In this document: positions 48,671-59,200 of the stretch, piece by piece
Layout of the letters: each line of letters starts with the position of its first letter
Numbering within the stretch: the stretch's first letter is position 1
Origin: Anodontia alba
Taxonomy: Eukaryota; Mollusca; Bivalvia; Lucinida; Lucinidae
NCBI GenBank assembly: GCA_964016985.1
Contig: OZ024823.1
Coordinates: 33,936,594-34,000,593 of the forward strand
Length of the DNA stretch: 64,000 nucleotides
Reading direction: 5' to 3'
The notes under the pieces: generated by a model
What the model saw: only the letters and a program-made list of their open reading frames with translations
Database searches by the model: none
Told to the model about the DNA's origin: nothing
Program-made: the position numbers and the translations under genes

Positions 48671-49065
48671 CAGCCATTCAAGAAGGGCAGTTTTCAGTTT
48701 CTGGTGAAAGAATGTGCACAAGTACAGTAAGTTTCCTAAAATTTCGAACACTTTATTCCATATTCTTTTGCCTTTAATTTTGCTTTTTATGCAGCAGTTT
48801 CTTTAAATATTTAGTGGAATGTCAAACAGTGTAGACCCTGATCAGACTGCTCCTGAAGGAGCAGTCTGATCAGGGTCTACACGGTTTGCATATGTCATTT
48901 TGTCAGACGCTTTAGTGTTCGAATTTTTAGGATATTTACTGTACTGGTTAACCAATTAGAGAAGCAAGCCTGCCAGGGAAAAGTGTGTTTAGGTAAACTG
49001 TCTTGCTTAACATGACCTTAATAGTGTTGACTGGGCCATTAAACTCCAAACCAATCAACCCACCC
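48671..49065 (+). mobile_element. SINE family 1 fragment interrupted by a MITE
   Basis: CATTCAAGAAGGGCAGTTTT to GAATGTGCACAAGTA, then the MITE at 48725-48941, then TACTGGTTAACCAATTAGAG to GGGCCATTAAACTCCAAACC. Confidence 0.87.
48725..48941. mobile_element. 217-bp pogo-like MITE with central palindrome, TA duplication
   Basis: The ends are CAGTAAGTTTCCTAAAATTT / AAAATTTCGAACACT and AGTGTTCGAATTTTTAGGAT / ATTTACTG, flanked by TA at 48723-48724 and 48942-48943. The centre is GTGTAGACCCTGATCAGACT, GCTCCTGAAGGAGC, and the complement. Removing it with one TA restores the SINE phrase GCACAAGTACTGGTTAACC. Confidence 0.93.
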
Positions 49066-49478
49066 TTTTATCAAAGAATGTGCTCCCAAGGGAGCAGACC
49101 CTTTATTGGAATGCCAAAACAAGTTTCTTACATGTTAACAAATTTTCTGACTGAAAAGGCAAAGAATGTAGACTGATTAAACTGATTCTTAAGGAGCCAT
49201 TTGATCTGGATACAAAGTGTAAGCTTAAGAATAGCTACATAGTTTGGGCAAAAAGATTATCAAAGTTTTTTCACAATATAAACACTGCTAAGGGTTTCAA
49301 GATACCCCACCACAGCACATAAAAAGCAATGCTGCTGGTTAAGCAACTCAAGGTTTCAATGGAAACAATACGTTGGTATGAAACAAAGGCTGTAATACTA
49401 AAGAAAATCTCATGATATTTAGCTAAACCACAATTCTGACACCAGAGGGAGCAAATTCATATTAGAGTTGACCTCTTT
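49066..49478. other. Non-coding
   Basis: A family L fragment (GAATGTGCTCCCAAGGGAGC) lies at 49075-49100 and an AACTGATTCTTAAGGAGCCA hairpin remnant at 49155-49215. No gene is seen. Confidence 0.5.
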
Positions 49479-49691
49479 TAACCCTTGTCCTGCTGAACCC
49501 GGATATACCCTGCCTTTGCAAACAGTGTAGCTCCAGTTCAGTTGGCTTCTGAAGAAGCCAACTGATCTGAATCTGCACTGTTTGCCATTAAGTATGTGAA
49601 TCTGTATCAAAAACCTTCATCAAGTAATCTGATTAGCTGAAAATTAGATATGGGTGTGGCTTCTTAATTTATTCAGCAGGACAAGGGTTAA
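49479..49691. mobile_element. Foldback element family F, copy 3
   Basis: TTAACCCTTGTCCTGCTGAA to TTCAGCAGGACAAGGGTTAA. The centre is AACAGTGTAGCTCCAGTTCA, GTTGGCTTCTGAAGAAGCCAAC, and the complement. It splits a family L repeat: GAGTTGACCTCTTTTA on its left and AGAAGGGAGGCAAACAATTT on its right. Confidence 0.88.
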
Positions 49692-50333
49692 GAAGGGAGG
49701 CAAACAATTTTGACAGACTTGCCTCCCCTGAAATTGTATCAATGAAAGTTGTTTTGCCTCCCCTGAAAGTGTATAGCATTCCCTTAATATGGTCGGCTGA
49801 GCCAGGGGGAGATGGAAATGCAACAAACAACAAAGTTTCTATCTCAAAAACTGTTCTTTAATTTTAATAGCACAACAATACATATTTCAAATGGAACTGC
49901 TTAACTGTTGTGTCTTACTGTGATCTCCCAAATGCAAAGATTACAAACACAATTTATACTCTAGTTCTATGAATTTTAAGAGTAAATCTGTTTAAACCAA
50001 TTATTTTTCTACCACCTCTTTTGACTGGTCTATTTCCAATGGCAGGGTGTCTGATTAGTTTTTATAATTATCATCTTTTACAGAAATTCCTTTCATGCAA
50101 ACAGTGTAGACCTTGTTCAGATGCCGCATTCTGTGGTGTCTGATGTGGGTCTGCACTGTTTGCAAGTTGGCCTTCGAGGGGTCGAGACTAAAATGGGTTA
50201 AACATGTTAGCACAGAAAGTCTTTTGAGAGATGTTACCAATTTTGCAAAGGGAAATAGCAAATTTATCTAAGGGAGATAATTTTATTGCCTCCCCTTAAT
50301 AAATTTGCTATTACCTTTTGCTTCACTATAAAT
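49692..50333. other. Non-coding, with short hairpins
   Basis: Family L ends occur at 49715-49785. At 50095-50165 an AACAGTGTAGACCTTGTTCA / CTGCACTGTTTGC hairpin lies. At 50240-50318 TTTGCAAAGGGAAATAGCAA and TTTGCTATTACCTTTTGC pair around GGGAGATAATTTTATTGCCT. No gene is seen. Confidence 0.5.
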
Positions 50334-50583
50334 CTGGACCCACTTGTTCAAAGTTAACGTCGTTGTTAGTTAAAGGATTCGTTAAAATTTACATCAAGTG
50401 ATACGCAAATATGCTGAAATTTTTTGCTGAAAAAATGTGAGTAGCTTTTGCAGTGCAAAAGCTACTCACATTTTTTCAGCAAAAAATATCAGAATATTGT
50501 ATATTGAATCCACTAAAACAGTTAACGAAATGACCCTTAACGAGCTTGTTAAGCTAACGACGCTTTGAACAACTGGCCCCTGG
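50334..50583. mobile_element. Foldback element family C, copy 6
   Basis: CTGGACCCACTTGTTCAAAG to CTTTGAACAACTGGCCCCTG with an intact GTGAGTAGCTTTTGCAGTGC centre. Confidence 0.9.
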
Positions 50584-51310
50584 ACATGAAATATTTTCCA
50601 TTTACTGCTGGAATTTTTAGAAGTCAATGTGTTACTTGAGTTTGAGTCAGTCTATGTGGCCTAGTACAGTATATGATGATGATTTGGTGTTTTACATCAC
50701 TTTCAGCATTCTTCAAGTCATATCGAGACAATGGAAGAGTGATATTAATGAAGCACTCTACAGCCATGAGCAGAATTTGACCTCTACCATGACCCACCTC
50801 TCTCTGGGATCTTGTGATCCAGAAGAGCTTACAGCTCTGCCACATATATTCTTCCAACTAGAGTATAACTCTGTTGTCTTTTATTGGGGTAACAGCCTAT
50901 CAAATACTTTATACCTGTTGACAAACCAAACTGCCTGTCACATTCAGAAATGTGCATTGTGATGGCTCCTGTACAACATGAGATATTTATCCCCATGCTT
51001 TTCAAAGAAAAAGCAAGGATATTGTTATACCCCACGTCCATCCGTACTTCCATCCGTAATGTCAAACCGTTGCTCCTAGACCATTTAAGCTAGAATCTTA
51101 AAAAACTTTCACAGGTGATAGCCCTATGGATGAGGAGTGGAGGAACACATTTGGAATTTTGATGTGCACGGAGATATGCGATAGCGCTGGCGTGGGGATA
51201 TGCGATGGGGCCCTATCGCCTTGCTCTAGTTGCAAATTAATATACCATTTTTTATGCTATGAATACTCAGCCACATTTAATGAATCAGATATACCTTATA
51301 TTTATTCCCC
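50584..51310. other. No firm gene; one unassigned frame and a repeat fragment
   Basis: A 111-codon frame at 50627-50962 (ISRQWKSDINEALYSHEQNL) could be coding but matches nothing I know. From 50990 to 51225 the phrases CCACGTCCATCCGTACTTCC and AACACATTTGGAATTTTGAT look like the end of a mollusc repeat. Confidence 0.35.
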
Positions 51311-51316
51311 CATTTT

Positions 51317-51560
51317 TACAAGAGAGACAACTTTTGTGACTTGCTGTTTGCTTTCCTATACACCAAGTTCCTTCTAAAAAGGAGTCTTGTTCTAAAAAGA
51401 AAGAATTTGCTCCCTTGGGAGCAAATTCTTTCCTTTTAGAGCAGACACTTTTTCAGAAGGTAGGTAAAACAATTTTAACACTGTTGTCGAAAAATACACC
51501 TTGTCATGGGGAGGGAGGTAAAACAATTACAACAAGAGTTGCTTTCCCTGAAAGTGTATC
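51317..51560. mobile_element. Foldback repeat family L, copy
   Basis: CACCAAGTTCCTTCTAAAAA, AAAGAAAGAATTTGCTCCCT, TGGGAGCAAATTCTTTCCTT and TTTTCAGAAGGTAGGTAAAA, ending TTCCCTGAAAGTGTATCAC. A perfect 21-bp-arm hairpin lies at the centre (51396-51440). Confidence 0.75.
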
Positions 51561-51656
51561 ACTTCCCCTCAACTCCTTACCAAACTCATCCTTAAATTTA
51601 AATGTTCAAACAAACAAGAAAACTCGTTATATTCCCTAAATATTCTGTTACCCTCA

Positions 51657-51710
51657 TTGATTGATTGAGTTGGGGTTTAACGACACGTCAACCCTTGTGG
51701 GTCATTTTGT
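51657..51710 (-). mobile_element. SINE-like repeat family 2, 3' end fragment
   Basis: On the minus strand: ACGACACAAAATGACCCACA, AGGGTTGACGTGTCGTTAAA, CCCCAACTCAATCAATCAAT. Confidence 0.75.
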
Positions 51711-51879
51711 GTCGTTCTGTTACCCTCATTTTCTACCACTTATTCGAAAATGTGAAGCTGTTTCTGATGCCAACTGATGCATTTAAAATTGCCCCCTAAA
51801 AACAATAAGTCTGATCTGAATATACACTGTTTACACAGACCTATCTGTCCAAATATTTAGAATACAGGATCAAATTAAT

Positions 51880-52540
51880 ATTACTGCATAAAAAGCAGTG
51901 CCGCATGTTATTAACAGCAGTGCATTAACGCTTAGCACTCTGGGTAAAATTTTCAGCAGACGACGTCTTGAAATATTTTTCTTATTTTTACCAGAAAACA
52001 GGATCTGACATTTCATGGAAATTGTCTCCTTAGGAGACAATTTCCATGAAATGTCAGATCCTGTTTTTTGGGAAAAATAAGAAAAATATCATCAAATTGT
52101 CGTCTGCAGAAAATGCCCAGAGAGTGGTAAAGGTTAACCGATGAAAAGCCGTGTATTAACAAGGCAATTCACGCGCTGTTAATGCACGGCTACGCAAATT
52201 TCAATATGATCTTACCAGGGCCACAGATTTGCTGCCGTACCCAGATGTGTACTGCCCTGTCCTAGAACGAGCATAGTCAGAGGAAATTACGTTCGCAAGA
52301 CATCAGTGAAAAGGCAAAACAAAATAGTGCAAGAAATAACGCGAAATGTAGTAAATGTTTTCAGTTTTTATGCAATTATAGCAATCAAACATGGTTTTTC
52401 AATGATTAACATTCGCCCGGTCCCTTGGGAGGTGTTGAAAACCGCGGCCTTCAGCCTCGGTTTTCAACACCTCCCTCGGGACCTGGCGAATGTTAATGCA
52501 TGAAAAACCATGTTTGATCCCTATACTGCGAGGAAACGAA
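51880..52540. mobile_element. Foldback element family I, copy 2 (inverted), with family E inserted
   Basis: It runs from TGCATAAAAAGCAGTGCCGC to CATGTTTGATCCCTATACTG, the reverse of copy 1 at 44076-44525. At 51925-52136 a complete family E element interrupts it, right after ATTAACAGCAGTGCAT. The main palindrome (CGGTCCCTTGGGAGGTGTTG and partner) is at 52418-52480. Confidence 0.8.
51925..52136. mobile_element. Foldback element family E, copy 7 (best preserved)
   Basis: TAACGCTTAGCACTCTGGGT to CCCAGAGAGTGGTAAAGGTTAA, with inner CAGCAGACGACGTCTTGAAA / TTGTCGTCTGCAGAAA. The perfect centre is ACATTTCATGGAAATTGTCT, CCTTAGG, and the complement (52007-52058). Confidence 0.88.
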
Positions 52541-52899
52541 GGCCCTGATATGTCTGCAGATATAGTAGGAACTCGTTATAAACCTTTTCAGCCTTATAGA
52601 TCCAAATATATACGGTTGTGAACAGTGTTGATTCAGATGGCTAAAAGTCACTTTCTGATTCCCAAAATACTGTTTTACTAGTCATTTATTAAACCTCTCA
52701 AGATACAATAACCACAACCCCCCCCCCCCCACACACCCCCACCCCCCCCCATCCCCACCAGCCCCCACCTCCTCCAGCCCCGGCCCCAAAGAGATTGCAC
52801 GTGGATCTGATGATGAAGGTTTGTTGCTCCATGTGTCTTAATTTAAGGGGAATCAAAGGGAATCAATAAACTATCAGGGGAGGTAACTCTCAAAATTGT
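52541..52899. other. Non-coding, C-rich tract
   Basis: C/A runs at 52718-52770. A family L end (CTATCAGGGGAGGTAACTCT) lies at 52871-52890. No gene is seen. Confidence 0.5.
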
Positions 52900-52905
52900 T
52901 TTATT
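52900..52905 (-). terminator. Possible poly(A) signal for PSMD8
   Basis: AATAAA on the minus strand, 214 bases after the PSMD8 stop codon, within AT-rich repeat sequence. Plausible but not unique. Confidence 0.35.
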
Positions 52906-53118
52906 TTTTATTGGTGATAGAAAAATACCAATACTTCTGTGAAAAAGTATTGGTATTTTTCTATTGTTTTTGTGGACAAACAGAAAAATACGAATATTTT
53001 TTCACTGAAAAAATGCCTTATCTGGAGCTATGAAATTTATGGTAAGGCATGACATCACTCTTCTCATGGTGTGTTCAATGATACACTTTGGTCCATCATC
53101 TAAATCCTAAATAAATAA

Positions 53119-53253
53119 TCACACTATCATTTCTAGTTCTCTGGCATATTCTATTGTCTGTTCAGCCAATTGTTTGGCTGGTATAACTTCATCAGAGTCT
53201 TTCTCCTCTTGTTTGAAGTAGAAAAATCCATCAGGTCTAGATTCCCAGTTTCG
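53119..53253 (-). CDS. PSMD8: PSMD8 terminal coding exon
   Basis: The acceptor CTTTTGCAG on the minus strand ends at 53254. The exon encodes RNWESRPDGFFYFKQEEKDS to ELEMIV and TGA at 53119-53121 (45 codons with stop, phase 0). Animal PSMD8 proteins share the AKQ..IEYAR.LEMIV ending. Confidence 0.95.
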   Translation of the reverse strand, partial: RNWESRPDGFFYFKQEEKDSDEVIPAKQLAEQTIEYARELEMIV

Positions 53254-56200
53254 CTGCAAAAGGCAACATAGTCACTTCAAATCATTTGTTACATTTCAAG
53301 CAATGAATCACCTACTTTTAACCAGTGAAAGAAAACAGTATCTGCTCAGCAGTGAACTGTGTCATTTCTTCAGCTCAAATGTTGTTATGCGAGGGTCGTG
53401 CAAAAAGTTCTGTCACTAACAGGCTTCCTTAGTTTTATCCCAGGTATATTTTAAAATGCTTCACTGCACTTGAATGGTGTGTTGAATAGCTAACGATACC
53501 CGTTTATTTCATGCAAATTGCTTTCCAACTGACCGAGTTATTTCAAATTGAAATAGATGCAGTCATATACACTGACCAATTTACTTGTTACACTGAAACA
53601 TGGACCAGAAGACTGAAATTCGTAGCTATATTAAATGCCACATTAGGCTTAATATAGATTCAAAGCAGATATTTAATGAATGGTGTGGTATATATGGACC
53701 TCACCCCATTTCAATGCACAGTTTTTAGGTGAGTTAACGCTTTTAAAGCTAGGAAATTTTCTGTTGAAGGTGATACCTGTTCTGGAAGGCCTGAAACCTC
53801 TGTTACCAAGGCTAACATCGCTGCTGTAAAGATTGTGGTCGAACAGGATGCGCGATTGTCTGTCAAAGATATAGCTAGTTGTACTGGCATATCAGAAGGC
53901 AGTGTGCAAACAATTCTGAAGAAGTGTTTGGACCTGAGAAAGGTTTGCGCTAGGTGGGTACCTCATTTGCTCACTGAGGAGCAAAAGACACAACACCTTA
54001 AATGTGCCCGGGAACTTTTGAAAACATACAAAGGCTGTAACAGTCGGGTTATTTCTAACTTGCTAACAGGTGATGAAACCTGGATGCAAATGTTTGAGCC
54101 ACAAAGAAGGGCTGATAATAAGCAATGGAAGCGAAAAGATCAAAAACGCCCATGTATTGCCAAGAGAACCATAAGTTCGAAAAAGATGTTGTACGCAATT
54201 TTCTTTAATTCAAGTGGGCAAGTCGTTCAAGTGCCTTGTCCATCTGGTCATATAGTAACTGGCCGATTCTACAAAAACTCTGTTCTGAAGAAAGTGAAAG
54301 AGTTTTACAATAAGAAATGACCAAGCAAAGGATGGTCAGGAGTCCACCTTTTACAAGACACCGCCTCCTCTCATAAGTGTGAGGTTGTTAAGACTTTTTT
54401 GGCTTCTGAAAAGGTGAAAGTTTTACCATAAACCATCAACCTTATTCACCTGACCTGAGTCCCAGTGACTTCTTTTTATTTCCAAGGCTTAAGAAAATGC
54501 TTTCTGGAAATAAGTATACATCTAGAAGTTCTCTTGGCAGCGCTATTTATCAGTGTCTCCAACAGATACCAAAAGAAGACTATTTATCTGCTTTTCGCGA
54601 CTGGGTAAAAAGGTTACAAAAATGTGTTTCAGTAAAGGGGGAATACTTTGAAGGTTTGTAATAAAAATATGTTTGATAAAACGTACCACTGAAGGAATCC
54701 GAACCCAGTGACAAAACCTTTTGCAGGACCCTCGTAGACAGCTCAATTGTGATTATTACTTTGCAAACATTGCTGACCTGTTTGGTGGTAAAATTGGCAA
54801 ATATTAGAAAATTTAATTGTGGTTTTAACATCATTTTTTTCAAGGAAAGACCTTGAAAACAATGATACAATTTGATATTCCTAAGAATGTAGTTTCAGTC
54901 TGAAGACAATTAGCCATGAATAGTTAAAGCACATGCTCATTTCCATTTTGAAGCAAAATTAAAATGGTGAGTTTCAAAACAAAACCAAAAACTAAGACAA
55001 AATACAAGATTGTCCCTTTATAATGCTATGGATGGATCCACAGAATAGTACAGTATTACAATAGCATTATAATTGAGACACAAAATCACATAGTTTTTCA
55101 AACAAAAAATATTGATAGTTTGTTTATTTCCATAAAAATGCATCATATTTATTTTCCCAAAGTATTCAGACAGACATGAGCAATTAGTGTAGACCCAAAT
55201 CAAACATACCAGCATGCAGTGACTGATCAGAGAAGTTCAGGAGAAGTAAGTCAAAATAGACTTTCAAGATGGCTGCCATGGTGGCCATCCTGGGTTTCCA
55301 AGTGGAACAATTTTAGCTTTTTTTTTTTATCTACAAGTGACCCTGATACTTCCTATCAAGTTTCAAGTCAATTTGTCTTTCAGTTCAAAAGAAGTTCAAT
55401 TTACATTTTCAAGATGACAGTTGTGTCGGCCATTTTAAAGATTTCCGATTGGAACTTTTTTAGCTACTTTTGATCTACAAATTGCCTTGATACTTCCTAT
55501 CAAATTTGGAGTCAATTAGCCTTTCTGTTCATGAAAAGAAGTTCAAAATAGATTTTCAAGCTGGCTACCATGGGGGCCATCTTGAACTTCCAATCAGAAC
55601 AATTTAAGCTACTTCTGATTACCCTGATACTTCCTACCAAGTTTCAAGTTTTGGTTCTGGGGAAGAAAGTCAAAATGCATCTTCAAGATGGCCACAATCG
55701 GAACAATTTTAGCTATTTTTGATCTGAAGTCAATCTGATACTTCCTGCCAAGTTTTGAGTTGACTGGCCTTTAGGTTCAGGAGAAGAAGTTCAAAACAGA
55801 TTTTCAAGATGTCCGTCATGGTGGCCATCTTGGATTTCTGATCAGAATGATTTTAACTATTTTTGATCTGCAAGTCAGCCTGATATACTTCCTATTAAGT
55901 ATTGAATCAACTGACCTTTCGGTTCAGGAAAGAAGCGAAAAAACAGATTTTTAAGCTGGCCTCCATGGCGGCCATCTTCGATTTCAACCGGAAAATCTTT
56001 TAGCTATTTTTGATCTACAAGTTGCTCTGATACTTCCTATGAAGTTTCGTATCAACTGGCCTTTCTGTTAAGGAGTAGCGGAAATAGAGTTTCAAGATGA
56101 CTGCCATGAATGGACAGGTATAACTTAATGCCCTTCCACCATTCTCATCTGTGAAGTTTTAAGAAATATTCCATATGGTTTAGGAGTTATGAGCCTGATA

Positions 56201-59200
56201 TGAATTTTCAGCATTACACTACATGGATTTTAGGCAAGTTGGGATAATTCCAAAATAAAAGTAGCTAGAATTGTTTTCATTGTTCCTGACATATCGTCTC
56301 CTTATGATTACATCATCTGTGAAGCAGGCAACAACAGACAGGGATAAAACTTAATGCCCTTCCACCATTCTTCGAATGAACACAATTTTTTAGCATGCAC
56401 TGACACATGTATGGACGGACCCACAGGTGGACAGACAAGGGTAAAACAATGCCTTTCCACATTCTTTGTATGGGTGGGGGCACAATAAATTTACTAACCT
56501 GTTTAGCATACTCTTTCATAGGTTTAACAGATTCATAGAACAACATCCTGGCTGTTTCACTTAGAGCTATTCTATCATATGCTTTCTCTATGCATAATGC
56601 TATTTCATTCCTGTAAAATACAAGTCATTTTTAACATGGGCTGTACCATGCCAAAGCGCGTCTTAGGGCATATGCAGATAGGGAAGGCCCAAGGCCCAGT
56701 TATTCAAAGTGTCGTTAGCTTAACGAGCTCATTAAGGGTCATTTCGTTAACTGTTTTAGCGGATTCAATATAAAATATTCTGATATTTTTTGCTGAAAAA
56801 ATAGGAGTAGCTTGCAAAAGCTACTCAAAGTTTTTCAGCAAAATATTTCAGCATATTTGGGTATCACTCGATGTAAATTTTAACGAATCGTTAACTAACG
56901 ACATCGTTAGCTTTGAACGACTGGGCCCAGATCATTAATCAGTCCAATCAGGATCTTCCTTGTCCGCTGCCAGAATCATTGGATACTATATAATGTATCA
57001 ATGGAGAGCAAAGGCCTGGATAAGACTGTACATGCACATGATTATGTGAATATATGCATGCTTAAAGACACTTTTTTGCTTGGTGCAGCCCATATAATTT
57101 TGAAGCCATAAATATAAAGAACAAGAGGCCCACGGGCCACGGTTCGCTCACCTGAGTGACATAGCCACTGCAGACATGCAGATGTTATGCAACATTTTTC
57201 CAATCCTATCATCGCAACTAATGAAAATATCATCATTTGAGCAGTTCTTAGTTTTGAAGAAGAATATATGGGCCTGACAGTCAATGGAGCATGATCATTT
57301 GAATAAACTATCAATCACATTTCAACAGAAGGATCAATGTGAAATTTGGTGGAAATTGGCTAAGTGGTTTCTGAAGAATCATGATTTTATACATGTAAAC
57401 AGCACAGTGGCAGGGAAACATTATAAATATAAACCAGATGATGGCCATCTTAGATTTCCAATCAGAACAATTTTAACTATCACTGATCTACAAGTCACTT
57501 CGATACTTTCAATATAAATGTATATGGCCCACACAAATAGGGAAGCAAATTTGACCTTGGAGGCAAAAAGGTCAAATGTCAACATAGAACCAACCATCAT
57601 TTTAGCAATTTTGGTAGATCTCCTATCCCCCGTAATTTGTGCAAAGATTAGGACCCAGGGCTTATTTGGTTATGGAGAAGAAGATTTTTAAAGGTTTTTA
57701 CCATATATGGGCATGGCAGCCATTTTGATCAATGGACCATACCCATTTTAGCAATCTTTCATTCTCCTGCCCATGGAGGCTCCGCATGAAATTTGAGCAA
57801 CACTGGCCTGGAGGCTTCAGAGGAAAAGCCATTTGAAATTATCAACATTTTTTCTATACAAATGTATGGGGCCCATACAAATGCATACAGAAGCAAACTT
57901 GACCTCGCCGTAAAAAGGTTAAATGTCAATGTATGACAATTATTTTAGCAACTTTGGTAGACCGCCCGTTCCAGATGATATATGCAAAGATTCAGCCACA
58001 AGTCATCCTCGGTTTTGGAGAATAAGATTTTAAAATGTTTTTTTCCATGCAAATGCATAAGGAAGCAAACTTGACCTTGCCGTAAAAAGGTCAAATGTCA
58101 ATGTATGACCATTATTTTAGCAACTTTGGTAGACCCCCTGTCCCGGATGATTTATGCAAACATTCAGCCCCAAAGCATCCTCGGTTCTAGAGAAGAAGAT
58201 TTATAAAGGTTTTTACCATATATGGGCATGGCGCCCATCTTGGTCAACGAACCGTGATCATTTTAGCAATCTTTTGTTACCCCTACCTAAGGAGGCTCCA
58301 TATGAAATTTGAGCAAAATTGGCCCAGAGGCTCCAGAGGAGAAGTTGTTTGAAATTCTGAACATTTTTCCCATACAAATGCATAATGAAGCAAAATTGAC
58401 CTTGAAGTAAAAAGGTCAAATGTCAATGTACGACCATTATTTTAGCAATTTTGGTAGCCCTCCTGTTCCCGAAGATATATGCAAAGATTCAGCCGAAAGG
58501 CATGCTCGGTTTTGGAGAAGAAGATTTTTAAAGGTTTTTCCCATACAAATGCATAGGGAAGCAAACTTGACCTTGCCGTAAAAAGGTCAAACGTCAACGT
58601 ACGACAATTCTTTTAGCAATGTTGGTAGACCTCCCGTCCCCGATGATTCCCGCAAAGGTTCAGCCCCAAGGCATTCTCGGTTCTGGAGGAGAAGATTTTT
58701 AAAGGTTTTTACCATATATGGGCGTAGCGGCCATCTTGGTCAACGAACCATGACCATTTTAGCAAGTTTTCGTTCCCCCACCCTAAGGAGGCTCCATATG
58801 AAATTTGAGCAAAATTGGCCCAGGGGCTCCAGAGGAGAAGTTGTTTGAAATTCTGAACATTTTTCCCATACAAATGCATACTGAAGCAAAATTGACCTTA
58901 CCATAAAAAGGTCAAATGTCAATGTACGACCATTATTTTAGCAATTTTGGTAGCTCTCCTCTTCGCAAAGATATATGCAAAGATTCAGCCATAAGGCATG
59001 CTCGGTTTTGGAGAAGAAGCTTTTTGAAGGTTTTTCCCATACAAGTGCATAGGAAAGCAAACTTGACCTTGCCGTAAAAAGGTCAAACGTCAAAGTACGA
59101 CAATTCTTTTAGCAATTTTGGTAGATCTCCCGTCCCCGATTATTCCTGCAAAGGTTCAGCCCCAAGGCATTCTCGGTTCTGGAGGAGAAGATTTTTAAAG

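Noticed and set aside
50627..50962. 111-codon frame as a gene
   Set aside because: No family is recognised, the minus strand is equally open, and no paired splice sites or neighbours support it. Left unassigned.
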